Part shown: positions 28,377 to 37,163 of the stretch, in pieces
Layout: each line of letters starts with the position of its first letter
Position numbering within the stretch: position 1 is the first letter of the stretch
Assembly: GCA_000223315.2 (NCBI GenBank)
Contig: AFUS01000003.1
Location: 62,001 to 126,000, forward strand
Direction: 5' to 3'
DNA: 64,000 bases
Source of the DNA: Parvimonas sp. oral taxon 393 str. F0440
GTDB lineage: Bacteria; Bacillota; Clostridia; Tissierellales; Peptoniphilaceae
Notes under the pieces: generated by a model
What the model was told of the DNA's origin: nothing
Databases searched by the model: none
Seen by the model: the letters and a program-made list of their open reading frames with translations, nothing else
Made by a program: the position numbers and the translations under genes

Positions 28377-29918
28377 TTAAGCATCTGATCTTGAAAATCC
28401 GTTTTTCATTTCACAACTTGCTGTGAAAAGTGTTTTGTCAAGCAAATCATTTGTTTGGTCTTTTACAAAATCTGTTATCTCATCATTTGCTTTTTCTAAA
28501 AATTCGTGAACATTCTTTATCTTTGATTTGTTTTTCAAAAATTCTTTATCATATTTATTCAAGAATGTACGACATTTTGATTGAACTGCATTTTGATATC
28601 TTTCAACATGAGAAGCAGTTGATGGAAAATGCGCATCGCAAAGTGCTCCGATGATACGATTTACCCAATAGAAATTATCTGTTGAAGGAGTTAGAGTCGT
28701 ATTTTCTAAATATTCAGGTGTTTTTGTAATATTTGCATAATATGGGATTATTGCATTAAATACATTTGAACCGAAAGATAGCCACTCAATACTTCTGATT
28801 TCTTCAGGCATATAAGGTCTTATTTGAACTAGAGCCAAAACATCATTACGATTTATGCCTATAGGTCTAAATTTACCCTTTTGTGATAAATCTCCATTCT
28901 TTAGATATGGGTCATAAGGAGTTCCTTGATAGTGATTAGACATAATATATTTAACATCTTCTATTGTAATCTTCTTTTCAGGAATCATGCACCAAGGAAG
29001 ATTATCACTATGTGGTTTAAACTCAGCGTCTTCGCCATCCCAATCAAAAGTATTTGGATTGAAATATCTTAGCATTACCCAAGCACGAGGTGTATTGTAA
29101 GTATGATCAGCATCTGAATGACTTCCAAAAGCAACTCTTGGATTGAAAGGCTCTTTATAGTCTTCATCTTCATCATAATCAAAACCTTCTTCAAAATCAT
29201 CAAGAAGTTTTTCAAGAGACATATCAGTAGATAGGTCAAGGAAATTTTCTTCAACAAATTCTTTCAAATCTGATGAACACATAAATTCTTCTTTTGCTCC
29301 ATAAGCATCTTCAAAATCAAAATGATCAAGTCCGAATTGATTTGGCATTACAACATAAACCTCGTCAGGAACTCTTCTTGCTATCCAGTGATGACCGCCA
29401 ATTGTTTCAAACCACCAAATAGAATCAACATCTTGAAAAGCAATTCCGTTACTTTCATAAGTCCCATATTTCTCTATTAATGCACCAAGTCTTTCAACAC
29501 CCTCTTTAGCACTATTTATATAAGGAAGAGTAATTACAACAAAATCTTCCTCTCCTATTCCACCCTTTTTTATAATGTCGGGTTCAAATTCTACTAAAGG
29601 ATCTGCTCCCAAAACTCTTTCATTTGTAGTAATAGTTTCTGTTGCAGTCATTGAAACATTTTTTTCATTAACTCCACATGCTCCCCAAACTCCACGCCAT
29701 TTTTTTACATTTGGAAGACAAGTATAACGCATTGGATTTTTAGGCAATTCAATTTTACAATCTGTACGAACAGATTTATAATGAATCGGTTGATCCTTAG
29801 GCTCAACAACGATAAATTTTTTTGATTTAAACATTCCCGCTGAAGAATCTTCAATACGAGCAACCAAAGTTGAACCGTCATAACTTGCTTTTTTACCTAT
29901 AAGAATTGTAGTACACAT
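28377..29918 (-). CDS. C69-family dipeptidase (PepD-like)
   Basis: 513 residues starting MCTTILIGKKASYDGSTLVAR, the Ntn-hydrolase pattern with Cys2 as the nucleophile. Further family motifs are GVNEKNVSMTATE, WWFETIGGHHWIARRVPD and the C-terminal TASHVERYQ. There is no signal peptide, so it is cytoplasmic. It hydrolyses dipeptides, the last step of the peptide use suggested by the two binding proteins and PepF in this window. Monocistronic. Confidence 0.93.
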   Translation of the reverse strand: MCTTILIGKKASYDGSTLVARIEDSSAGMFKSKKFIVVEPKDQPIHYKSVRTDCKIELPKNPMRYTCLPNVKKWRGVWGACGVNEKNVSMTATETITTNERVLGADPLVEFEPDIIKKGGIGEEDFVVITLPYINSAKEGVERLGALIEKYGTYESNGIAFQDVDSIWWFETIGGHHWIARRVPDEVYVVMPNQFGLDHFDFEDAYGAKEEFMCSSDLKEFVEENFLDLSTDMSLEKLLDDFEEGFDYDEDEDYKEPFNPRVAFGSHSDADHTYNTPRAWVMLRYFNPNTFDWDGEDAEFKPHSDNLPWCMIPEKKITIEDVKYIMSNHYQGTPYDPYLKNGDLSQKGKFRPIGINRNDVLALVQIRPYMPEEIRSIEWLSFGSNVFNAIIPYYANITKTPEYLENTTLTPSTDNFYWVNRIIGALCDAHFPSTASHVERYQNAVQSKCRTFLNKYDKEFLKNKSKIKNVHEFLEKANDEITDFVKDQTNDLLDKTLFTASCEMKNGFSRSDA

Positions 29919-30063
29919 AACAAACCTCTCTTTCTAAATAATAATTATTATTAACTACAATTATATTATAACTCAAATTAACAAAAAGTAAAAATATTTT
30001 TTATTGTTTCACAAAAAACTTAATCTACTTTTGTATTTGAAATTATGGATATAATGAAAAACA
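29919..30063. other. Upstream region of dipeptidase gene
   Basis: AT-rich promoter region of the dipeptidase; the rest of the gap to 30785 is filled by two repeat elements. Confidence 0.4.
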
Positions 30064-30307
30064 AAATGCTTCACGTCATAGTACTTTGTAGAGAAACGCC
30101 CCCAATACGTCATCTCGACTATTTGTTTGTTTACAATCAATAGTATTCCCGAAAGAAATCTAAACAAGATTTATTATGTATCTGCGATACATTTACTTTT
30201 ACTTGTTTACAAGCAAAAGTATGAGATCTTTCGACTTCGTTACACTTCGCTCAAGATGACGTATAAAGAGAATATCTTTGTCCAATAGCCGGACGTTAAT
30301 AGTAAAT
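30064..30307. repeat. Modular hairpin repeat, compact element (family A)
   Basis: Starts TTCACGTCATAGTACTTTG, then ATACGTCATCTCGACT, an ATTTGTTTGTTTACAATCAA segment, ATGTATCTGCGATACAT and ACTTGTTTACAAGCAAAAGT hairpins, GAGATCTTTCGACTTCG, CAAGATGACGTATAAAG, and ends CAATAGCCGGACGTTAATAG. About 245 bases. Confidence 0.75.
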
Positions 30308-30354
30308 AAACTTCAATAAAATGTAAAAATTGTATATTATAAAGAAATAACTCA

Positions 30355-30760
30355 CGTCATAGAACTTTGAAATTAAATACCCCTAACACGTCATTTCGAC
30401 CGAAACGGAACGTAGTGAAGTGAAGTGGATCTAGCTCTAACTTTGTTTACTTGTAAACAAAAGTAGGTCTGACGGGGTTATTGTATCATTTGATACAATA
30501 ACTCTGGAAATCTCACACCATTATTTGCTTGCAAATAATAGTAAGTCCTGCAAAGGACTTAAAAAAATAAAAATGTTAAATATAACTACTATGTAAATTT
30601 TCTAAAGCTCCATTTAATATGAAAATTTCATACCGATGTATCTGCGATACATTTACTTTTACTTGTTTACAAGCAAAGTTAGGGCTAGATTGACTACGTT
30701 CTAGATGACGTATAATGGAATAATACTTCGTTTAATGGCTGGACGTTAACAGTAAATAAA
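30355..30760. repeat. Modular hairpin repeat, long element (family A)
   Basis: A 400-base copy from AACTCACGTCATAGAACTTTG to GGCTGGACGTTAACAGTAAA. It carries extra modules: TTATTGTATCATTTGATACAATAA, TTATTTGCTTGCAAATAA, AAGTCCTGCAAAGGACTT, and TATGAAAATTTCATA. The element at 45548-45970 matches much of it in reverse complement. Confidence 0.78.
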
Positions 30761-30775
30761 CTTAAAAATTTATCA

Positions 30776-30811
30776 CAAAAAAACAATTAACGGTAACTAT
30801 CCATTAATTGT
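30776..30811 (-). terminator. Terminator of the amidase gene
   Basis: ACAATTAA...TTAATTGT stem with inner GG/CC pairs. The A8 run on its left becomes the U-tract. Confidence 0.75.
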
Positions 30812-30828
30812 CTTTTATAATGTAAATA

Positions 30829-31617
30829 CTATTTGCTTTTTAATAATCTGTTGACTTCCTTTTGTACTTCCTCATAATTGTAACCTGCATTTTCAAGCCT
30901 TGCACGTCTTAATTCTCCGTTACCCCAGTTTCCTTGAATGACTTCTTTGGCTACTTCTCTTATTGCCTTTTCATTTATAAAAGCTCTGTAATCAACCCAA
31001 CCCTTTAATTCCTTTACATAGTAATAACTTCCCCATTTTCTAGTTAAAGTCACTTCTTCTCCTTGATGATTTTGTGTCGTTCCAATCATACTTTTATCTT
31101 CACAAAACCAAGGCAAACTGTCGATTGAATAATAGCCTTTAATTTTGCTCTTTATATTCAAAAGCTCCATATATTCTCCTTCATCTTGAAATTCTTTTAA
31201 TCTATATACAAAATAATGTGGTCTACCTGCATAAACCCACAATCTATCGTGATTATCCACAGAAATTCCATTTGCAGAATAGTTACAATGAATAATTCTG
31301 TTTTCATCAATAAAAATTCCCGTATGCCCATAACTTGAACTGTTATTTTCCCTTTTCCCCCAGATAAAAATGTCTCCTCTTTTTGCTTTCCAAGGAACAT
31401 TGTCAGTTATCTTTTCAAAGCCGTTCTTTTCAAGCCAAAAATGTTCGTGTTTAGTGTCAATAGTCCAACCATTACTATTCGCCCCCGCACTTCTAAGTGC
31501 ATAATATAAGGAAGAGGAACAGTCATAACTGGAAGTTCCATTTCTATTTTGCATAGAATACGAAACCTTACCTTTTCTGTTTTCAAACCACTTTATTGCC
31601 TTTTCAATATCTATCAT
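30829..31617 (-). CDS. Phage-type peptidoglycan amidohydrolase with CW_7 binding repeat
   Basis: 262 residues. The N-terminal 140 form an Amidase_5/NlpC-like cysteine hydrolase: SSYDCSSSLYYALRSAGA (catalytic Cys), YGHTGIFID (His) and RIIHCNYSANG. An SH3-like stretch follows (about 150-210: IKGYYSIDSLPWF, WGSYYYVKELKGWVDY). The last 40 residues match a CW_7 (Cpl-7-type) wall-binding repeat, with GNWGNGELRRARLENAGY. There is no signal peptide, as for endolysins that depend on a holin. It is the last of four minus-strand genes, 8 bases after a YvrJ-like one-helix peptide gene. No phage structural genes are nearby. Confidence 0.87.
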   Translation of the reverse strand: MIDIEKAIKWFENRKGKVSYSMQNRNGTSSYDCSSSLYYALRSAGANSNGWTIDTKHEHFWLEKNGFEKITDNVPWKAKRGDIFIWGKRENNSSSYGHTGIFIDENRIIHCNYSANGISVDNHDRLWVYAGRPHYFVYRLKEFQDEGEYMELLNIKSKIKGYYSIDSLPWFCEDKSMIGTTQNHQGEEVTLTRKWGSYYYVKELKGWVDYRAFINEKAIREVAKEVIQGNWGNGELRRARLENAGYNYEEVQKEVNRLLKSK

Positions 31618-31625
31618 AAAAACTC

Positions 31626-31769
31626 CTATTTAAGTTTAACAACCAATTCGTTTATAGCCTTTGTAAGTTCATCTATCTTCTTTTCAAATCTTAATAATAA
31701 GAAAATGGAAAGGACAACCGGAAAGCCTACATTTGAAATACTTGTAATTATATTTTCAATATTTTCCAT
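31626..31769 (-). CDS. YvrJ-family one-helix membrane peptide (holin-like candidate)
   Basis: A 47-residue ORF with GGAGGA upstream of the ATG at 31769. It reads MENIENIITSISNVGFPVV, then hydrophobic LSIFLLLRFEKK and a helical KIDELTKAINELV tail. The NVGFP motif, one helix and amphipathic tail match the YvrJ family, which also resembles BhlA-type holins. It ends 8 bases before the amidase start, so the pair is cotranscribed. Family function is unknown; holin or secretion helper is inference from context. Confidence 0.75.
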   Translation of the reverse strand: MENIENIITSISNVGFPVVLSIFLLLRFEKKIDELTKAINELVVKLK

Positions 31770-31791
31770 TTTTTCCTCCATTCTATAGTAA

Positions 31792-31813
31792 AAAAAGACC
31801 AAAAGGTCTTTTT
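31792..31813 (-). terminator. Terminator-like hairpin between DUF2922 and yvrJ genes
   Basis: AAAAAGACC-aaaa-GGTCTTTTT with A-run on the left gives an intrinsic terminator on the minus strand directly after the DUF2922 stop. The yvrJ-amidase pair lies beyond it, so it may get only read-through or have its own start. Confidence 0.8.
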
Positions 31814-31816
31814 CTA

Positions 31817-32032
31817 CTAGATTAATGTAATTTCTTCATAACTTGTTGAAATAATATTAGCCTTTTTAACTCCTGTAACTTTTAAATCATCTTTAGCCAA
31901 AACTGACTTATAATCAAAAGTTTTTATTATATCACCCGCTTCATCAGCTGACATATTTTTAATATTTGAAATTGTAAATGCCATATTTTTTCCGTCCTCT
32001 AATGTTAGAGTCATACTCAATGTCTTCTTCAT
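31817..32032 (-). CDS. DUF2922 family protein
   Basis: 71 residues, MKKTLSMTLTLEDGKNMAF...SADEAGDIIKTFDYKSVLA...DLKVTGVKKANIISTS. The strand-strand-helix pattern, with TLEDGK and a central DEAGD helix, fits DUF2922. It lies 10 bases after the DUF1659 gene with AGGAGGTAAAAA. DUF1659 and DUF2922 proteins look like distant homologues and often occur as a pair beside yvrJ in Firmicutes. Function unknown. Confidence 0.8.
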   Translation of the reverse strand: MKKTLSMTLTLEDGKNMAFTISNIKNMSADEAGDIIKTFDYKSVLAKDDLKVTGVKKANIISTSYEEITLI

Positions 32033-32042
32033 TTTTTACCTC

Positions 32043-32228
32043 CTACTCTAAAGTTGTTTCTACGACTTTAATTGCTTCTTTTTTTGTACCGTCAATAAAT
32101 TTTTCAACGAATTCTCCGAGTTTCTTTAAATTTTCATCGGAACAATCACTTTGAACATTCTTTACAGTTACACTTCTCTTTTTAGAATTAGCAAGATTAA
32201 AACTAACCTTTAAATACTTTTTAGCCAT
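32043..32228 (-). CDS. DUF1659 family protein
   Basis: 61 residues, MAKKYLKVSFNLANSKKRSVTVKNVQSDCSDENLKKLGEFVEKF: two strands, then a helix, as in DUF1659. It is the first gene of the DUF1659-DUF2922-yvrJ-amidase set. AAAGGAGAAAAGAT precedes the ATG. It shares a divergent intergenic region of about 155 bases with the YhhN gene. Function unknown; the family name rests on size, fold pattern and partner. Confidence 0.77.
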   Translation of the reverse strand: MAKKYLKVSFNLANSKKRSVTVKNVQSDCSDENLKKLGEFVEKFIDGTKKEAIKVVETTLE

Positions 32229-32383
32229 ATCTTTTCTCCTTTTAATTTATTTTGTAAGCCTTACACTTATATAATAAAAATTTTTCAAAAAAAGGGGGGA
32301 TAAGGTTTATCTCTTATTCCTTTAACTTGTTAGAAGCACTAATTTATGTTAAAATAATTGATACTAAGAGATTTGGAGGCAAT

Positions 32384-33066
32384 ATGAATAAAGAAGTACT
32401 CGGAATTTTTTCGTACATAATATTATTAATTTATACATTATTTACCATTGGTAATTTATATATGATTTTACAAAAAAAAGATACAGAAAGAAGTTTTTTC
32501 AATGTCTTATTAATGCCCCTATTGGCGTTATTCTACTTTTTAAAATTTAAAAACCATAATATTTTAATATATCTTTCAATTTTTTCCTTTTGGATTGGTG
32601 ATATATTATGTACAAAAAGAAATAAAAAAATATAATCATCGGCTTACCGCTTTTTATCATCGGTATAGCCTTATATATAGTAAAACTTGCAACATTTATT
32701 AAAATTTCAGAATTGAACTACCTACTTACAATAGTGATAATGCTATTGTATTTCGGACTTGTTTTCTTTGAAATTATAATATCCTATGAATATGCAACTG
32801 AATACTTTAAAGGTGATATAATTTACCTTTATATTTTTGCTTTTGTAAATGCAACACTTTGTATTATGGCGATTTTAAATGCATTTTCAAATTATAGAAG
32901 TGGAGTATGGTATTTAATCTTTGGAAGTAATCTATTCTTACTTTCAAGCTCACTCTTCTTATTTGTAGTATTTATAAAAAACAACAGATTTTTTAATCTA
33001 TGCCTAACATTGACTTATGCAATTGCAAAACTGCTTTTGATGATAGGCTTTGGGCTATTAATATAA
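32384..33066 (+). CDS. YhhN/TMEM86-like lysoplasmalogenase-family membrane protein (frameshifted)
   Basis: Two adjacent frames join into 227 residues with about eight membrane helices if one A is added to the run at 32624-32630 (A7 to A8). The first part has LLMPLLALFYFLKFK and FSFWIGDILC, as in YhhN proteins (K-P-x-x-x-P and WxGD-like motifs). The second has YLIFGSNLFLLSSS, the FxxG.xxF.xS helix. The start ATG has TTGGAGGC. The family includes vinyl-ether lysophospholipid hydrolases, and plasmalogens occur in anaerobic clostridia, so this activity is plausible but not proven. Confidence 0.72.
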
Positions 33067-33089
33067 CGACTGACTTCAGTCGTTTTTTT
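33066..33089 (+). terminator. Terminator of YhhN-like gene
   Basis: ACGACTGA-ct-TCAGTCGT followed by T7, overlapping the stop region. Confidence 0.88.
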
Positions 33090-33375
33090 ATTGGAGATTA
33101 TGATATTTTTATATTAGTTATAAAAAATAGATAACATTATTGTTCACATTATATACTTTAAAAAGAAAATCTTACACAAAGAACGAAACTCATTCAAAAA
33201 TAAAAATATCACACGATATCAAAGTGAATTATCGTTGAAAAAATCAGATTTTCAGATACTTTTCAAATAAAAAATATTTATTTAAAATCTTTAATAAAAA
33301 TGCATTTTTTCCATTGTTTTTTTATATCTTTTATGATAGAATAACCATAGTATTTATTTTTGGAGGTATATTGAA

Positions 33376-34535
33376 TTGGAAGAAAAAATATTGGAAGATT
33401 CAAAAAAGATATTGGACTCGAAAACTTCCTTTGTCTTGGTTTATTCCTAGCATTTTTTATCTTAATTGGTAGAACAATGGGCGGAATAAATATGATCAAA
33501 ACTATGATGAATACCGGTTTTGATTTACTTATGAATGTATGTCTTTATTTGATGGCGATTGCCGTATTGGCTGGAGCAATTTCAGGTCTATTCTCTGAAT
33601 TTGGAGTAATAGCTCTTGTAAATAAACTTCTGTCAAAAGTTATGAAACCAATTTATGACTTACCCGGAGCTTCTTCTCTAGGTATGTTAAACTGTTATCT
33701 TTCAGATAACCCTGCTATCTTAACATTAGCACATGATGATAACTTTAGACGTTATTTCAAAAAATACCAAATGCCGGCTCTTACAAACCTTGGAACAGCT
33801 TTTGGTATGGGACTTATCACTACAACTACAATGATGGGACTTAATGTTGAAGGTGCTGTAACAAGTGCTTTAATCGGTAACTTGGGAGCCGTTATAGGTA
33901 GTGTCGTATCTGTTAGACTTATGATGCATGCTACTAAAAAAATGTATGGAACTACTGAATATGTTGAAGTAAAATCAACTGTTAAAATTCCGGAAAACTC
34001 AAGAGTAGTTAGAGAAGGAAGTGCAGGTTCAAGATTTATCCAAGCTATCCTTGACGGTGGAAAAGTTGGTGTTGATATGGGACTTTCAATTATTCCAGGT
34101 GTTGTAATCATCTGTACATTAGTTATTATACTTACAAACGGACCCGGAGCTGAAGGTGTTTATACAGGATCAGCAAATGAAGGAGTTGGAATTCTTCCAT
34201 GGATTGGAGGAAAATTATCTTTCATCCTTAACCCATTATTCGGTTTCAGTTCTCCGGAAGCAATCGCAGTTCCTATAACTGCATTGGGCTCAACAGGAGC
34301 AGCAATCGGAACAGTTGCAAAAATGGCAGCAGTAGGAAAAGTTTCAGGAAATGACATAGCAGTATTCACTGCAATCTGTATGTGCTGGAGTGGATATATT
34401 TCAACTCACATTGCAATGATGGATGCACTTGGAACAAAAGAAGCAACAGGAAAAGCATTAATCAGCCATACAATCGGTGGATTAGTAGCAGGTTTTGCAG
34501 CACATATTCTATATATGTTGTTCCATATGTTTTAA
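33376..34535 (+). CDS. Gate-domain (nucleoside recognition) membrane protein, CD0519/CD1768-like (frameshifted)
   Basis: About 386 residues and ten helices. It has two Gate-type segments like those in SpmA/FeoB/nucleoside carriers: ALTNLGTAFGMGLITTTTMMGL and LGSTGAAIGTVAKMAAVGKVSGNDIAVF, plus GMLNCYLSDNPAI. The long frame starts late. An N-terminal helix (FLCLGLFLAFFILIGRTMGG) lies in frame after adding one A to the A6 run at 33383-33388. A TTG at 33376 behind TGGAGG would be the start. A transporter is likely; the substrate is unknown. Single gene with its own terminator. Confidence 0.75.
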
Positions 34536-34554
34536 TAAATAAATAAAAAATTTT

Positions 34555-34580
34555 GGTAGCATTTAAAATGCTACCTTTTT
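34555..34580 (+). terminator. Terminator of Gate-domain gene
   Basis: GGTAGCATTT-a-AAATGCTACC followed by T6. Confidence 0.9.
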
Positions 34581-34616
34581 TATGCCTAAATTTAAATTTA
34601 ACAAAACTATCCTTTA

Positions 34617-34690
34617 TGATATAATAATTATGGGTTTATGCCTTATGATAAAGCTATAATTATTTCATCATAATAACCTAAATATAATTA
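34617..34690. repeat. AT-rich palindromic repeat (family B)
   Basis: TATGATATAATAATTATGGGTTTATGCC ... TATTTCATCATAATAACC in segments: the reverse complement matches the GGNNATTATGATGAAATAAT and GGCATAAACCC parts of the units at 3112 and 18990. It lies in the upstream region of the KAP NTPase gene and may overlap its promoter. Confidence 0.55.
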
Positions 34691-34759
34691 TCAAAATGGA
34701 ATTATGATATAATAATCATATGTTTAAATATTAAATATTATTGTAAGGGAGAGAGAGTT

Positions 34760-37118
34760 ATGGATAAGGAAAAAATTACTTCTATTAAGAATGTATTTGA
34801 ATTTATCAAACATTTAATTAATCCTACTAACTATTATAGAGAAGTTAGAAAAAAAGTTAATATTCATTTTATTATTATTATATCAGTTTCAATACTATTA
34901 TTTTATTACCTATTTAAAGATTTTATTCTAAACAATATTCTAACCTATTTTAATAATAAGTATGACCTACTATTACATTTTGAATTGTTGAAAAATGTTC
35001 CTAATACATTATATATAATATTAGTAATATATTATTTCTATTTTTATATAAAATTTATTTCTTCCAAAAGGATAAACATACTTGATAAAATTTTTATATA
35101 TGCTATTATTTTTTCATTAGTCTCCTTATTAGTAATTAGAACAAACAATAAAGTATTTTTATTTTTATTTTAATTGTATTTATATTATTAATAATAAGAT
35201 TTTTATTATATAATATTGTTAATCTCAAACCAAGTAATCCTAATTTTACTTTAGAAGACTTTTACATAGGAAAATTTGATAGCGATTTACTAAAAAATGT
35301 ATTAATTAAAGATAGTGATAAAATTAGATATGATTTATTTGGGCGAAAACTAATAATTGAGAATTTATGCAGTTCTATTATTATGTCTAAAATCAATAAT
35401 GATTGTTTTACAATAGGTGTTATCGGAGAATGGGGAAGCGGAAAAAGTACTATTATAAATTTTGCAAAACAAGAGCTAACGAATAAAAAAGATTTAATTA
35501 TAATTGACGATTTTGATCCTTGGACAATAAATTCAGAAGATGCTTTAATTTTAGCAATGTATAATACAATAATTGAAAATTTAGGAAAAAACATCAGTTA
35601 TTTTAAAAGAAAAAAAGTTCAAAACGCGCTTCTTAATGTAACCACAGATATTCCTTATATTGGCAAAGGATTGGGAAATTTTTTCAAAATCAGAATTGAC
35701 GATTACTCTGAATATAAAGAAATTAAAGCTGATTTAGAAGAAAAGTTAAAAAAATCAAAAAAACGTTTAGTTTTTATTATAGATAATTTAGATAGAATGT
35801 CTAAAAAAAAATTTACTGTTTTTGCTTACTCTTACAGGTACTTTATTCAAATTACCAAATATAACTTATATTGTAGCTTATGATAAAGAAAGATTAAATA
35901 AAATACTTGACCCAAATGAAATAAACCCAAAATATATTGAAAAACTAATAAACAAAGAAATTCTAATCCCTAAAATACACAATTCTGATAAACAATATAT
36001 ATTTTATAATTGTTTAAAAAATTTCTTAAAAGAAAATGACGAGATTTTTTCTATAAAAATTAATCAAATAGTTGATGAGATTAACAATACTGTTTTCAAG
36101 AAAATTGCTTCAAAATTTTATAATATCAGAGATTTTATAAGATTTATAAATTTTATATCTTATGATATAAACTATTCTTTTCTAGTAGTATATTTAGATA
36201 GAAATGACTTTTTGATTATGAAGACGATACAATTTTTAGATTATGAATTATATCAAAAAATATATAAAAATAAAGATTTTATTACTAAAATAATAAAAGA
36301 AGAAAAAGATTTAACCGAAAAAGATAAACAATTTTATGAAGAAGTGGAATCTAGTGATTTCTTTGATTTATTACAGCTATTATCACATAATCATTCAAAT
36401 TTTAAAATTGTTAAAAATTTAAAAGAAAACTCAATATTTTATGATGATAATATAGATTTTAAAAATAGAAATTATATTTGCAACTCATTCTCCTTTGATA
36501 ATTATTTTACTTTCAATAATTATACTAAATACTATATAGAAATTAAAAATTTTTTATACTTAATAGTATTAGCTATGAGAATACAACACTTTTCTTTGAT
36601 GAAAATAAAAAATATTTGAATGATACCTATATGGCTTTCCTTTTAATTTATATTTCAGAATTAAAAAAATTAAAAGCACCAACGAAATATTACTTTCTAA
36701 ACTATTTTTAATTATATATTTTTTAAAATTAATTATCAATAAATTATTTAATGAGTATAAGCTAAATTTAGAAAAAACTTATAGTTTCGAACTAAAAAAA
36801 TCAGCTAAAGAAATAGATAATAACATTTATAATGAACTTTCAGAAGTTTTTCAAGAATATTATGAGCAAATAAGAGAACTTTTTATTTCAGTTTTAAATT
36901 CTAAAGAGTTCTTTTCTCTAAAGCAATTTTCTATAAAATTTAATGATATAAATAATTTTAATTACTTTTGTAATAAATTAGAAACTAACAGAGAAGATAA
37001 CAATAAAATTATTGATAATTGTAAAGAAATAGCTTCTAATACTCATATTACACAAAGAGAACAAATTGAAAAACTATTAAAAGAATTAGAAGTATTATTT
37101 CAAAACAATATCAAATAA
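34760..37118 (+). CDS. Membrane-anchored KAP P-loop NTPase (several frameshifts)
   Basis: One gene of about 787 codons broken at four homopolymers: T5 at 35156-35160, A9 at 35803-35811, T6 at 36550-36555 and A7 at 36663-36669. The joined protein has four N-terminal membrane helices (about residues 30-160), a KAP NTPase core with Walker A GEWGSGKSTI and Walker B RLVFIIDNLDRMSK, then NITYIVAYDKERLN and a long helical C-terminus. KAP NTPases occur in plasmid-borne phage exclusion (PifA) and other conflict systems. It starts behind GGGAGAGAG. It stands alone. Each break is repaired by a one- or two-base homopolymer change, so it may be intact in reality. Confidence 0.75.
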
Positions 37119-37139
37119 AGGAGTGAATTTCACTCCTTT
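37117..37139. terminator. Bidirectional terminator between KAP and vWA genes
   Basis: AAAGGAGTG-aattt-CACTCCTTT immediately at the KAP stop and just past the convergent vWA gene stop. Confidence 0.85.
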
Positions 37140-37163
37140 ATTTGTTTCTATATTTATTTATCC

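Noticed and set aside
30829-32228. Prophage remnant around the amidase
   Set aside because: No structural, integrase or repressor genes and no attachment-site repeats; neighbouring genes are ordinary chromosomal ones.
34760-37118. Calling KAP (and HEPN at 60484-61800) definite pseudogenes
   Set aside because: All breaks lie at homopolymers and follow the same pattern as in housekeeping genes such as mnmG and pta, so inactivation cannot be concluded.
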